The notes beneath the pieces are model-generated. The model was not told where the DNA came from. It ran no database searches and saw nothing but the letters and a program-made list of their open reading frames with translations. A DNA stretch of 11,636 nucleotides, from positions 1-11,636 of the forward strand of contig JALUZX010000185.1 in assembly GCA_027011425.1 (NCBI GenBank), given 5' to 3'. A program made the translations under genes and the position numbers. The DNA is from Planctomycetota bacterium. GTDB lineage: Bacteria > Planctomycetota > UBA1135 > JALUZX01. Positions 1-6,731 of this stretch are shown here, in pieces (position 1 is the stretch's first letter; each line of letters begins with the position of its first letter).

Positions 1-481
1 GGTGGGAAAGGCCCAGGCCGCCCGGATCGCGGGCATTTTCGCCCTGGCCCGGAGACTTCACCGCCAGAGGGGGCGGAATTTGACCAGGCTTACCAGCGCC
101 CGGGACGTGTACCGCCTGGTGGCGGGGGACCTGGCTGGATTTCCCCAGGAACGATTCCTCCTTCTTTGCCTGGACGGAAAGAACCGGGTCCTTCGGGTCC
201 ACCAGGTGAGCCTGGGCACGGCCCGGACTGCCCTGGTCCACCCGAGGGATGTCTTCTTTCCCGCCATCGCCGCCCGGGCCCTGGCGGTGGTGCTGGTCCA
301 CAACCATCCCAGCGGCGATCCCAGGCCCTCCCGGGAGGACCTGGAACTCACCGACCGGCTTCGCAAGGGAGGGGAACTCCTGGGGATCGAGGTCCTGGAC
401 CATGTGATCATCGGGGAAGGGTCCTACGTGAGCCTGGCCGAGGGGCCGGAGAAGGTGCACGACCCGCGGGAACGGAGTTGA
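1..481 (+). CDS. radC: RadC-family JAMM/MPN domain protein, 5' end missing
   Basis: This is the C-terminal two thirds or so of a RadC-type protein; the reading frame is open to the left edge, so the true start lies outside the window. The first residues (GKAQAARIAGIFALARRL) match the end of the N-terminal helix-hairpin-helix part of the family. The JAMM metal motif is plain: H100 and H102 in VLVHNHPSGDPRPS, followed by S110 and D113, numbering from base 2, then the family ending LGIEVLDHVIIG. RadC proteins are predicted zinc metalloproteins; the old DNA-repair label is not well supported and their role is unsettled. The stop is TGA at 479-481. A 58-base gap separates it from the phosphorylase gene, which has its own strong ribosome binding site, so co-transcription is possible but unproven. 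The family call is firm; the cellular role is not. Confidence 0.93.
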   Translation, partial: VGKAQAARIAGIFALARRLHRQRGRNLTRLTSARDVYRLVAGDLAGFPQERFLLLCLDGKNRVLRVHQVSLGTARTALVHPRDVFFPAIAARALAVVLVHNHPSGDPRPSREDLELTDRLRKGGELLGIEVLDHVIIGEGSYVSLAEGPEKVHDPRERS

Positions 482-539
482 ACCTTGGGGGGAAAAGGGC
501 GACCTTGGTCCTTCTATTCAAGGAGGTCCGGAGGCACCC

Positions 540-3116
540 ATGGCAAAGGAAGTCCACTTCGTCGTCCACGCCCGGCTCCCCAAGGGGTTGGAGGTGCTGG
601 AGACCCTGGCGAAAAACCTTTTCTGGAGCTGGAACCACGACGCCATCGACCTTTTCCGGAGGATCGATGCCGATCTTTGGGAACGGGTGGGGCACAACCC
701 CATCCGCCTCCTTGGAGAGGCGGCCCAGGAGAGGCTCGAGGATCTCGCCCGGGACGAGGCCTTCCTGGCGAACATGCGCCGCATCCTGGAGGAGCAGGCC
801 CGCTACCTGGAGGGCCTCTACTGCTGGTATCAGCAGACAGGAAGAGAAGGGGGGCCTCCAGGCGACGGCAAGGAACACCCCTGGGTGGCGTATTTTTCCA
901 TGGAATTCGGCATCACCGAATGCCTTCCCATCTACTCGGGCGGCCTGGGAATGCTGGCAGGGGACTGCCTGAAGTCCGCCAGCGATCTGGGGATTCCCGT
1001 GGTGGGGGTTGGGATCCTCTACCAGCAGGGCTACTTCCAGCAATACCTGAACAGCGACGGGTGGCAGCAGGAGGAATATCCGGACCTGGATTTCCACAAG
1101 ATTCCCGTTTCCCCGGCGGTTTCCCCGGGAAACAGGGGGCCCGTCGTGATCAGCGTGCCCATGGAGAAGAGGGAGGTCCAAGCCCGGGTCTGGGAGGCCG
1201 CTTTGGGAAGGAACAGGCTCATCCTCCTGGACACCAACATCGAACAGAACTCACCCGAGGACAGGCGGATCAGCTTTCAGCTCTACGGGGGGGACGTGGA
1301 GAACCGGATCAAGCAGGAGATCCTGCTGGGCATCGGGGGATGCCGGGCCATGGAGGCGTTGAACCTGGCACCCAGCGTCTTCCACATGAACGAGGGCCAT
1401 TCCGCCTTCCTCGCCCTGGAAAGAGTTCGTTGCCTGGTGGAGAAGACCGGCCTGGAGCCCGAAGACGCCCTGGAGGCCGTGCGGGCCACGAGCGTCTTCA
1501 CCACCCACACTCCCGTCCCCGCGGGGAACGATTATTTCGCTCCTGACCTGGTCCTGAAATACCTGGGTGATTACGCCCAATCCATCGGGTTTTCGCCGGA
1601 GAGGTTTCTGGGACTCGGGCGGATCCGGCCCTCCGATCCGTCGGAGCAGTTCTGCATGACCGTCCTCGCCCTCAGGACTTCGGCCCACCGCAACGGCGTG
1701 AGCCGGCTTCACGGGCAGGTCTCCCGCGAGATGTGGAAGGACATCTGGCCGGGCCTGGACACGGACGACGTCCCCATCGGGCACGTGACCAACGGAGTGC
1801 ACCCGCCCACCTGGGTGAGCAAGGACATGGCGGCCCTCTTCGACTCCTACCTGAACCCGGCGTGGAAAGAAGACCTTCCCGACCCAAATATGTTCCAGCG
1901 GATTCGAAGCATCCCCGCCCCGGAGATCTGGAGGAGCCACGAGAGGAGGCGGGAGCGCCTGGTGGGCTTCGCCCGTCAGAGGCTCCAGCAGTTCTACGCC
2001 CTCCGGGGCGCCTCGAGGAGCACCGTGGCGGGCCTCGCCGAGGTCCTGGACCCGGGAGCCCTTACGATCGGCTTCGCCAGGCGGTTCGCCGAATACAAGC
2101 GCGCGGACCTTCTCTTCAAGGACCCGGACCGCCTGGCCCGGATCCTGGGCGACCCCGATCGCCCCGTCCAGATCATTTTCGCCGGAAAGGCCCATCCCAG
2201 GGACGACAGGGGAAAATCCATCATCCAGAAAATCCTCCACTACGCCAGGGAGAGGCGTTTCTGGAGCAAGGTTGTCTTTCTGGAGAACTACGACCAGGAT
2301 ACGGCAAGGCGTATGGTTCAGGGGGTGGACGTGTGGCTCAACCTCCCCAGGCGCCCCATGGAGGCGTCGGGAACCTCGGGGATGAAGGCCGCCTTCAACG
2401 GGGCCCTCCACGTGTCGGTCATGGATGGCTGGTGGGACGAGGCCTGGAATCCCGAGATCGGATGGGCCGTGGGGCGGGGGGAGGTCTATGACACCCCGGA
2501 GATGCAGGACCAGGTGGAGGCGAGCGCCCTCTACGACCTGCTCGAGGGAGAGGTTATCCCTCTCTTCTACGAGAGAGGGCGGGACGGCCTGCCCAGGCGG
2601 TGGGTGGAGATGATGAAGGAGTCCATGGCCACCCTCATCCCTAAGTTCAATGCCTCAAGGATGGTCCGGGATTACCTGGTTCGTTTCTACAAACCCGCCG
2701 CCACTCTCCTGGAAAAGCTCAAGAAGGACCGGTTCCAGGGGGCCCGCACGCTGGGAGCCTTCCGCAGGAAGATCCAGGCCGCCTGGGACGGGGTAAAGGT
2801 GGAAGACATGGTCTGCGCCACGGGGGACGAGCCCAGGGTGGGGGACAGGGTGCGTGTGGAGGTCACATTGAGACTCGGCGAGATCTCGCCCTCCGAGGTG
2901 GCGGTGACCCTGGTCTACGGGCCCATGGCCCCGGACGGTTCCTTTCGGAAGAAGGAGATCGCCCCCCTGGCCCCCTCGGGATTCTCCGGCCCCGGGCTCT
3001 TTACGTTCTCGGGGGATTTCGTCGTGGATTCCACCGGGTCTTTCGGGGTGAAGGCCTACGTCACCCCGGACCACCCCCTGCTCTACGACAGGCTTGGCTG
3101 GGGGTTCGTGCATTGA
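540..3116 (+). CDS. glgP: alpha-glucan (glycogen/maltodextrin) phosphorylase, DUF3417 type, GT35
   Basis: This cytoplasmic PLP enzyme splits alpha-1,4-glucans with phosphate to release glucose-1-phosphate. At 858 aa it is full length for the branch of the family with an N-terminal DUF3417 domain. Residues about 5-110 are DUF3417 (FWSWNHDAIDLFR), about 115-715 the phosphorylase core, and about 745-858 a beta-rich C-terminal domain usual in this branch. In the core, YFSMEFGI, GGLGMLAGD (from G134) and THTPVPAG (H323) are seen. R515 and K520 in RRFAEYKR match the phosphate-binding Arg/Lys of classical phosphorylases. K616 in EASGTSGMKAAFNG matches the PLP-binding lysine. The ATG is supported by GGAGG at 530-534, 5 bases upstream, with a second AGGAGG at 521-526. 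The stop codon touches the next gene, which suggests coupling. Whether glycogen or shorter maltodextrins are preferred cannot be read from the sequence. Confidence 0.96.
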   Translation: MAKEVHFVVHARLPKGLEVLETLAKNLFWSWNHDAIDLFRRIDADLWERVGHNPIRLLGEAAQERLEDLARDEAFLANMRRILEEQARYLEGLYCWYQQTGREGGPPGDGKEHPWVAYFSMEFGITECLPIYSGGLGMLAGDCLKSASDLGIPVVGVGILYQQGYFQQYLNSDGWQQEEYPDLDFHKIPVSPAVSPGNRGPVVISVPMEKREVQARVWEAALGRNRLILLDTNIEQNSPEDRRISFQLYGGDVENRIKQEILLGIGGCRAMEALNLAPSVFHMNEGHSAFLALERVRCLVEKTGLEPEDALEAVRATSVFTTHTPVPAGNDYFAPDLVLKYLGDYAQSIGFSPERFLGLGRIRPSDPSEQFCMTVLALRTSAHRNGVSRLHGQVSREMWKDIWPGLDTDDVPIGHVTNGVHPPTWVSKDMAALFDSYLNPAWKEDLPDPNMFQRIRSIPAPEIWRSHERRRERLVGFARQRLQQFYALRGASRSTVAGLAEVLDPGALTIGFARRFAEYKRADLLFKDPDRLARILGDPDRPVQIIFAGKAHPRDDRGKSIIQKILHYARERRFWSKVVFLENYDQDTARRMVQGVDVWLNLPRRPMEASGTSGMKAAFNGALHVSVMDGWWDEAWNPEIGWAVGRGEVYDTPEMQDQVEASALYDLLEGEVIPLFYERGRDGLPRRWVEMMKESMATLIPKFNASRMVRDYLVRFYKPAATLLEKLKKDRFQGARTLGAFRRKIQAAWDGVKVEDMVCATGDEPRVGDRVRVEVTLRLGEISPSEVAVTLVYGPMAPDGSFRKKEIAPLAPSGFSGPGLFTFSGDFVVDSTGSFGVKAYVTPDHPLLYDRLGWGFVH

Positions 3117-3124
3117 GAGGAAAG

Positions 3125-4495
3125 ATGGTCCGCCCGCTTTTTCGAGGCTCCGGATTCTTCCTGCTCCTTGCCGCGGCGGCGGGGCTCTTGCTCGGAGGCT
3201 GCGGAAGAAAACCCGAACGGCGCGCGGGCATCTACAAGGGGTGGAAAATCTTTCTGGGGCCCCGCGTGTGGAGCGCCCTGGAAGGACAGGGCCGGCCTGT
3301 CCTCCGGGCCTGGGGCCCCTGGTGGGTGCCCCTCTGGGAGCGGACCATCGAGCCTGGGAAGACCCCGGATCAGCCTTGCCGCATTCAGGCTCCGAAACCT
3401 TCCAACAGCCTGAACTGGCTCACCCTGGAGGCGGGAGGCAGGATTCTCTGCGGGGCCCTGGTGCGGGGAGGCGTTGAGGATTTTCCCTACCGGATAGACA
3501 TCCGGGAGGTCCGGGTTCCCCTGGTGGAGGCCGCGGGGAGCCGGATGGATCTGCGCCCCCTTCTCCGGCCCAGGGCCGGGAGGACGCCCGTGGGTTTCCC
3601 AGAGGGTGGGCTCGGGGTTGATCTCTCTTCGGAAACCGCCCTCTGGGTCTTCCTCTCCCCCGACCTGGATTTGCGCTCCTTCTGGCTCGTGCCGCGAATC
3701 GGTCCGTCTGGGAGCTATTGTTTCCTCCAGGCGGATTCTCGTTCCGACCTTTCCGAGTGGGGGACTCCCGCCCAGGAATGGGGCTTGGACGGGGAAAAGG
3801 TCCGGCGGGTCCGGGGAGACTTCCCTCCCGGCCTGAGGATCTTCTCGGCCGGTTTCCGGTTCGAACCCTGGAAGGGGCCGGCCAGGGTTCCTTCGGGTTT
3901 CGAGAGGGATCCCTTTGCAGGGGGACTCTCCTGCTGGTCTCCGGGTTGGGATTGCGATCCCGCCAGGAAGGACGCCCTGCTGGTGGGCCACTCCGACTGG
4001 CGGCGGATGTTCCTTCTCATCCCCGACCGTGGCGGGTGGGGGCTCTTTCCGCTCTGGCCCGCCGCTCCTTACCGGGGGATGAAGGAGGATCCTCCCCAGG
4101 CGATCTGGCGGCTCTCCTGGTGGAACAAGGGGAAGCGACGGGCTTCCTTCCAGGTCCTGGGAATTCCTCCGGGGAAGCCTTTCGCCGGGGAGGGGACGGG
4201 CTGGAACTGGGCGGTGCTGGTGATCCACGACACGGGCGGGATCGGAAAGGGGTTCACTTCGGGGGGGATCGCATTGGAGGTCCGGGCCGGGAAGAAAGGG
4301 CTGGCCCGGCCCTTCGTTCTCCTCGAAACGCCCATGTTCACGGGAGCCAAGGCCAAGGGCCTGCTTTTCTGGGATCCCGCCTCCGAATACCGCCTGGAGT
4401 GGGGGAAGGGCCTGTTCACCCTCCTCCGCCACCGTTCCACCCTGGACATCCGCCCCGGCCCGGCGGGCCTGATCGTCACCGAAACCATGCGGTAG
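3125..4495 (+). CDS. Trp-rich predicted lipoprotein of unknown function
   Basis: I do not recognise this family. From ATG 3125 it has 456 aa. A basic start (MVRPLFR) and a hydrophobic stretch at about 11-24 lead to the lipobox LGGC with Cys26, so it should be lipid-anchored outside the cytoplasm. The rest has no further membrane segment. It is unusually rich in tryptophan (about 24, near 5 %), often in pairs (GPWW, LSWW, GWNW), with many Gly and Pro; this fits a beta-sandwich or sugar-facing surface but proves nothing. A TTG at 3113, inside the phosphorylase stop (ATTGA), would give 460 aa. I prefer ATG 3125, which has AGAGG 4 bases upstream and puts the basic residues right at the start. Either way it overlaps or lies 8 bases from the phosphorylase gene, so the two are probably translated together. 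A role in glucan handling is inference from position only. Confidence 0.8.
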   Translation: MVRPLFRGSGFFLLLAAAAGLLLGGCGRKPERRAGIYKGWKIFLGPRVWSALEGQGRPVLRAWGPWWVPLWERTIEPGKTPDQPCRIQAPKPSNSLNWLTLEAGGRILCGALVRGGVEDFPYRIDIREVRVPLVEAAGSRMDLRPLLRPRAGRTPVGFPEGGLGVDLSSETALWVFLSPDLDLRSFWLVPRIGPSGSYCFLQADSRSDLSEWGTPAQEWGLDGEKVRRVRGDFPPGLRIFSAGFRFEPWKGPARVPSGFERDPFAGGLSCWSPGWDCDPARKDALLVGHSDWRRMFLLIPDRGGWGLFPLWPAAPYRGMKEDPPQAIWRLSWWNKGKRRASFQVLGIPPGKPFAGEGTGWNWAVLVIHDTGGIGKGFTSGGIALEVRAGKKGLARPFVLLETPMFTGAKAKGLLFWDPASEYRLEWGKGLFTLLRHRSTLDIRPGPAGLIVTETMR

Positions 4496-4760
4496 GGCGG
4501 TTTAGAGGGGCCCGGCCCGGGGCGGAACCCTCCATGCTTGTGAAGGGTGGGCCGAAGGGGCGGAGCTTCCCGTCGTCCCGAACGTCTTCCCGGGACGGGC
4601 CCCGAACGTAATGCATGGAAGTTCGGGTCTTCCGCAGAATCTGTGGTTCTATGGTGCTCTGATCGCATTTCAGCGACAGCCTTCAACCGGAAACTGCGGG
4701 CGAAGGCCCGGCTGAGGCCAGGGACGTTCAGAAATGGTTTCTTGGGGCCGTTTTCCAGGG

Positions 4761-4842
4761 TAAAATGGACAAAAACTTGGACAAGAAAGATCTAAAAAAA
4801 AGCGGAACTTCTTTTAAATAAGAAAGATAGGCAGGACAAACG
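4761..4842 (+). promoter_or_regulatory. AT-rich leader of the Fic gene, likely promoter region
   Basis: By count, 26 of 82 bases are G or C (32 %), against about 60 % or more on either side. It contains a -10-like TAAAAT at 4761-4766, whose best -35 at 17-base spacing is only TTTCTT (4738-4743), and a TTTAAAT at 4813-4819. No single promoter can be chosen. AGGA at 4833-4836, 6 bases before ATG 4843, is the likely ribosome binding site. AAGAAAGAT occurs twice (4783-4791 and 4820-4828). Confidence 0.35.
4766..4784 (+). repeat. short direct repeat TGGACAA, 12-base spacing, in the Fic leader
   Basis: TGGACAA lies at 4766-4772 and again at 4778-4784. A related GGACAAA is at 4834-4840, next to the Fic start. 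The 12-base step is about one helical turn, so the copies could be read by a DNA-binding protein, perhaps the Fic protein's own winged helix. The repeat is seen directly; the operator idea is speculation, since short repeats are easy to find in AT-rich DNA. Confidence 0.3.
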
Positions 4843-6027
4843 ATGAGGGAATTTAAAAGAACCCATCCATGGCTGAAGTTCTCTTTGGACCTCAATAACC
4901 TGGGGCATTGGACCTGGTATCGCCTGGGGGAGACGGTTTCCATGTCCGATGTCCTGGCAGGAATCCCCCTTCGGCCCGAGGCGGCGAAAAGACTTCACCG
5001 TGTCTTCCTGGCCAAGGGGGCCCTGGCCACAACAGCCATTGAAGGGAATACCCTGAGCGAAGCCGAGGTCATGGAACACCTGGAGGGACGGCTGGAACTC
5101 CCTCCATCCAGGCGTTACTTGGCCAGGGAGGTGGACAACATCGTCCGCGCCTGCAATAGGATCGCCAAAGAAATCCTTGGTGGAAAATCGGGCTCCCTTT
5201 CCCCAGGGGAAATTTTAACCTTGAACCGGGAGGTCCTTGAAGGGTTGCCTCTTCCCGAAGAAGTCGTTCCGGGCCGGATTCGAAATTATTCGGTTACAGT
5301 GGGACGGTACAGGGCGGTTCCGGCGAAAGATTGCGCCTTTCTCCTGGAACAATTCTGTGATTGGCTGGAGTCCGTGAAATTTCCGGAGGAAATGGAAAAG
5401 GCGGGCGCCCTTTTGAAGGCGATCGCGGCCCACCTTTTTTTCGTCTGGATCCATCCCTTTGGCGATGGAAACGGGAGGACCGCCCGGTTGATCGAGTTCC
5501 GCCTTCTCTTGGAGGGCGGGTATCCTACACCGTCGGCGCACCTTCTCAGTAATTTCTACAACCAGACCAGGGCGGAGTATTACCGCCTTCTCGACGAAGC
5601 GGCGCGCTCCGGGGGGAAGCCGGAAGGATTCATCGAATATGCTGTCCAAGGGTATTCTGATCAATTGCGGGAGCAAATTCGCGTTGTCCGGGCGGAACAA
5701 TTGCGTGAGTCCTGGCGGAATTATGTATACGAGAGATTCGGAAAGGGTTCCGATGCGCATCTCAGGCGGAGAAGACTCGTCCTGGACCTTTCCGATGCGG
5801 GCGGAAAAGAAGGATGGGTGCCTATCTCCAGGATTCCTGAATTGAGCCCCAAGCTGGCCCGGGAATACGCGAAAAAAACCGAGAAAACCCTGTCCAGAGA
5901 TTTAAATCTTCTGAAGGAAATGGATCTGATCGAACGAAAAGGCCGTTCTGTTCGAGCAAGGAAAGAGATCATCCTGGCATTTCTTCCTCCTCGAGCCGAC
6001 CCTCTTGAAAAGGGCGTAGTTTCTTGA
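4843..6027 (+). CDS. Fic-domain protein (probable AMP transferase), self-inhibited class II type, with C-terminal winged helix
   Basis: This 394-aa protein has the complete Fic motif HPFGDGNGRTAR at residues 204-215; H204 is the catalytic base, D208 the metal ligand, and the Gly/Asn/Arg residues bind the nucleotide phosphates. Fic enzymes usually transfer AMP from ATP to a Ser, Thr or Tyr of a target. An N-terminal Fic_N-like part (about 1-90) carries T63-TAI-E67-G68, which fits the inhibitory (S/T)xxxE(G/N) motif, so the enzyme should hold itself off without a separate antitoxin; none is seen nearby. Residues about 290-390 (WVPISRIPEL, then LSRDLNLLKEMDLIERKG) look like a winged helix of the kind that reads DNA. 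ATG 4843 has AGGA 6 bases upstream. Its G+C (about 53 % in a counted stretch) and AT-rich leader differ from the neighbours and suggest transfer. Family and motif are sure; the target is unknown. Confidence 0.93.
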   Translation: MREFKRTHPWLKFSLDLNNLGHWTWYRLGETVSMSDVLAGIPLRPEAAKRLHRVFLAKGALATTAIEGNTLSEAEVMEHLEGRLELPPSRRYLAREVDNIVRACNRIAKEILGGKSGSLSPGEILTLNREVLEGLPLPEEVVPGRIRNYSVTVGRYRAVPAKDCAFLLEQFCDWLESVKFPEEMEKAGALLKAIAAHLFFVWIHPFGDGNGRTARLIEFRLLLEGGYPTPSAHLLSNFYNQTRAEYYRLLDEAARSGGKPEGFIEYAVQGYSDQLREQIRVVRAEQLRESWRNYVYERFGKGSDAHLRRRRLVLDLSDAGGKEGWVPISRIPELSPKLAREYAKKTEKTLSRDLNLLKEMDLIERKGRSVRARKEIILAFLPPRADPLEKGVVS

Positions 6028-6088
6028 CCCACCCTCTTTGGGATCGGCCCGGACTTCCCCCGGAGGTGGGGCCCCATGAGGAGCGATT

Positions 6089-6104
6089 CTGCCGTCTTCG
6101 GCAG
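6089..6104. terminator. short perfect hairpin between convergent genes, possible terminator
   Basis: CTGCCG (6089-6094) pairs fully with CGGCAG (6099-6104) around the 4-base loop TCTT. It lies between the stop of the Fic gene and the stop of the convergent ferritin-like gene, where a two-way terminator would be expected. There is no T tract on either strand (TTAGG follows on +), so it is not a classical intrinsic terminator. A second, looser pairing GCCCAG 6174-6179 with CTGGGC 6198-6203 lies nearer the ferritin-like gene. Confidence 0.3.
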
Positions 6105-6212
6105 TTAGGCGACGATGGGGCGCCACCGAGGCGGGCGAAGACCCAAGACCCCCATCGACCCTCCTTGTAAAGGGCCCAGTTTCTCGCCCCATGGCCTCTG
6201 GGCTGGAGCGGG

Positions 6213-6722
6213 TCACTCCCCTTCCAGGTGGAATTCCCGGCAGTCGAACCACATGCCCATGCCCTGGAGAGCGTCGATCTCCGCCTGGACCAGGTTGAGG
6301 TGGCCTTCCTCCACCTCCAGGAAGCGGGAGAAGAGCTTCTTGGCGTCCCCCTCCATCTGGTCCACCAGGGAGCGGTAGAACTCGCTGGTCTCCTTCTCCA
6401 CCTCCAGGGCGCGCTTCAGCATCTCCAGCTCCTCGCCCGGGGCCTCCTTCTTCATGTGGCCTTCCAGCTTGGCCACCTCTTTTTGGATCGTCTCTGCAGG
6501 GGGAGCCGCCGTCTTCAGGGACTGGTGGTCCAGGACCCCCTCTTCGGCCCATTTCTTCTTCTGCGACTTCAGGTAGTTCACGTGGTAGCCCTCTTCCCGG
6601 GCCATGAAACCCATGGCCCGCCTGGCCGCCTGGGAGACGGCCTTCTCCGCCGCCTGGGCGTACACGTCGCGGACCCTGGTTTCGTACTGAATGGCGGTCT
6701 CGATGGCTTTTTCAATATCCAT
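6213..6722 (-). CDS. ferritin-like (rubrerythrin-related) four-helix diiron protein
   Basis: This 169-aa protein has the layout of a ferritin-like bundle. Helix A carries YE (E14), helix B REEGYH (E44, H47), helix C EKETSEFY (E111 or E114), and helix D VEEGHL (E138, H141). The two E-x-x-H motifs plus the helix A and C glutamates are the expected ligands of a two-iron site. The C-terminal tail WFDCREFH recalls the end of rubrerythrin-like proteins; there is no rubredoxin domain with Cys pairs. Such proteins store iron or remove peroxide, but the exact role here is not readable. It is cytoplasmic, with no signal peptide. ATG 6722 is preceded by AGAGGAAA, and the gene starts 9 bases after the sugar-binding protein stop, so it is probably the last gene of the transporter operon. 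That pairing is odd. The fold call is good; the function is uncertain. Confidence 0.85.
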   Translation of the reverse strand: MDIEKAIETAIQYETRVRDVYAQAAEKAVSQAARRAMGFMAREEGYHVNYLKSQKKKWAEEGVLDHQSLKTAAPPAETIQKEVAKLEGHMKKEAPGEELEMLKRALEVEKETSEFYRSLVDQMEGDAKKLFSRFLEVEEGHLNLVQAEIDALQGMGMWFDCREFHLEGE

Positions 6723-6731
6723 TGTTTTCCT

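Larger units (their letters stand above)
4496..4842. other. intergenic gap with a sharp change of base composition
   Basis: This 347-base stretch has no gene I can support. Its first 260 bases are GC-rich. They hold a possible hairpin (CGTCCCG 4574-4580 with CGGGACG 4591-4597, 10-base loop), a 9-base direct repeat CCCGAACGT at 4577-4585 and 4601-4609, and a small stem CCGCAG/CTGTGG at 4632-4637 and 4641-4646 with one G-U pair. None is followed by a T tract, so I do not call a terminator for the lipoprotein gene. From about 4761 the sequence becomes AT-rich and leads into the Fic gene. The join may mark the left border of an acquired segment, but no target duplication or terminal repeat is visible. 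Confidence 0.55.

Noticed and set aside
3083..4432. A 449-codon open frame on the - strand opposite the Trp-rich lipoprotein gene
   Set aside because: It is Pro/Gly/Arg/Glu-rich with no motif or ribosome site. The + strand frame has a signal peptide, lipobox and coupling to the gene before it.
4505..4525. GC-rich GGCCC/GGGCC pairing just after the Trp-rich lipoprotein gene, as a terminator
   Set aside because: The stem is only about 4 bp with a tiny loop and has no T tract.
4547..4795. An 82-codon open frame in the gap before the Fic gene
   Set aside because: Its only Met is in a GC-rich stretch without a convincing ribosome site, the product starts as a Gly/Arg/Pro-rich shadow, and it runs into the AT-rich leader. 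No family was recognised.
6067..6076. Perfect 10-base palindrome TGGGGCCCCA between the convergent genes
   Set aside because: Short GC palindromes are common at this base composition, and nothing nearby suggests a binding site or element end.
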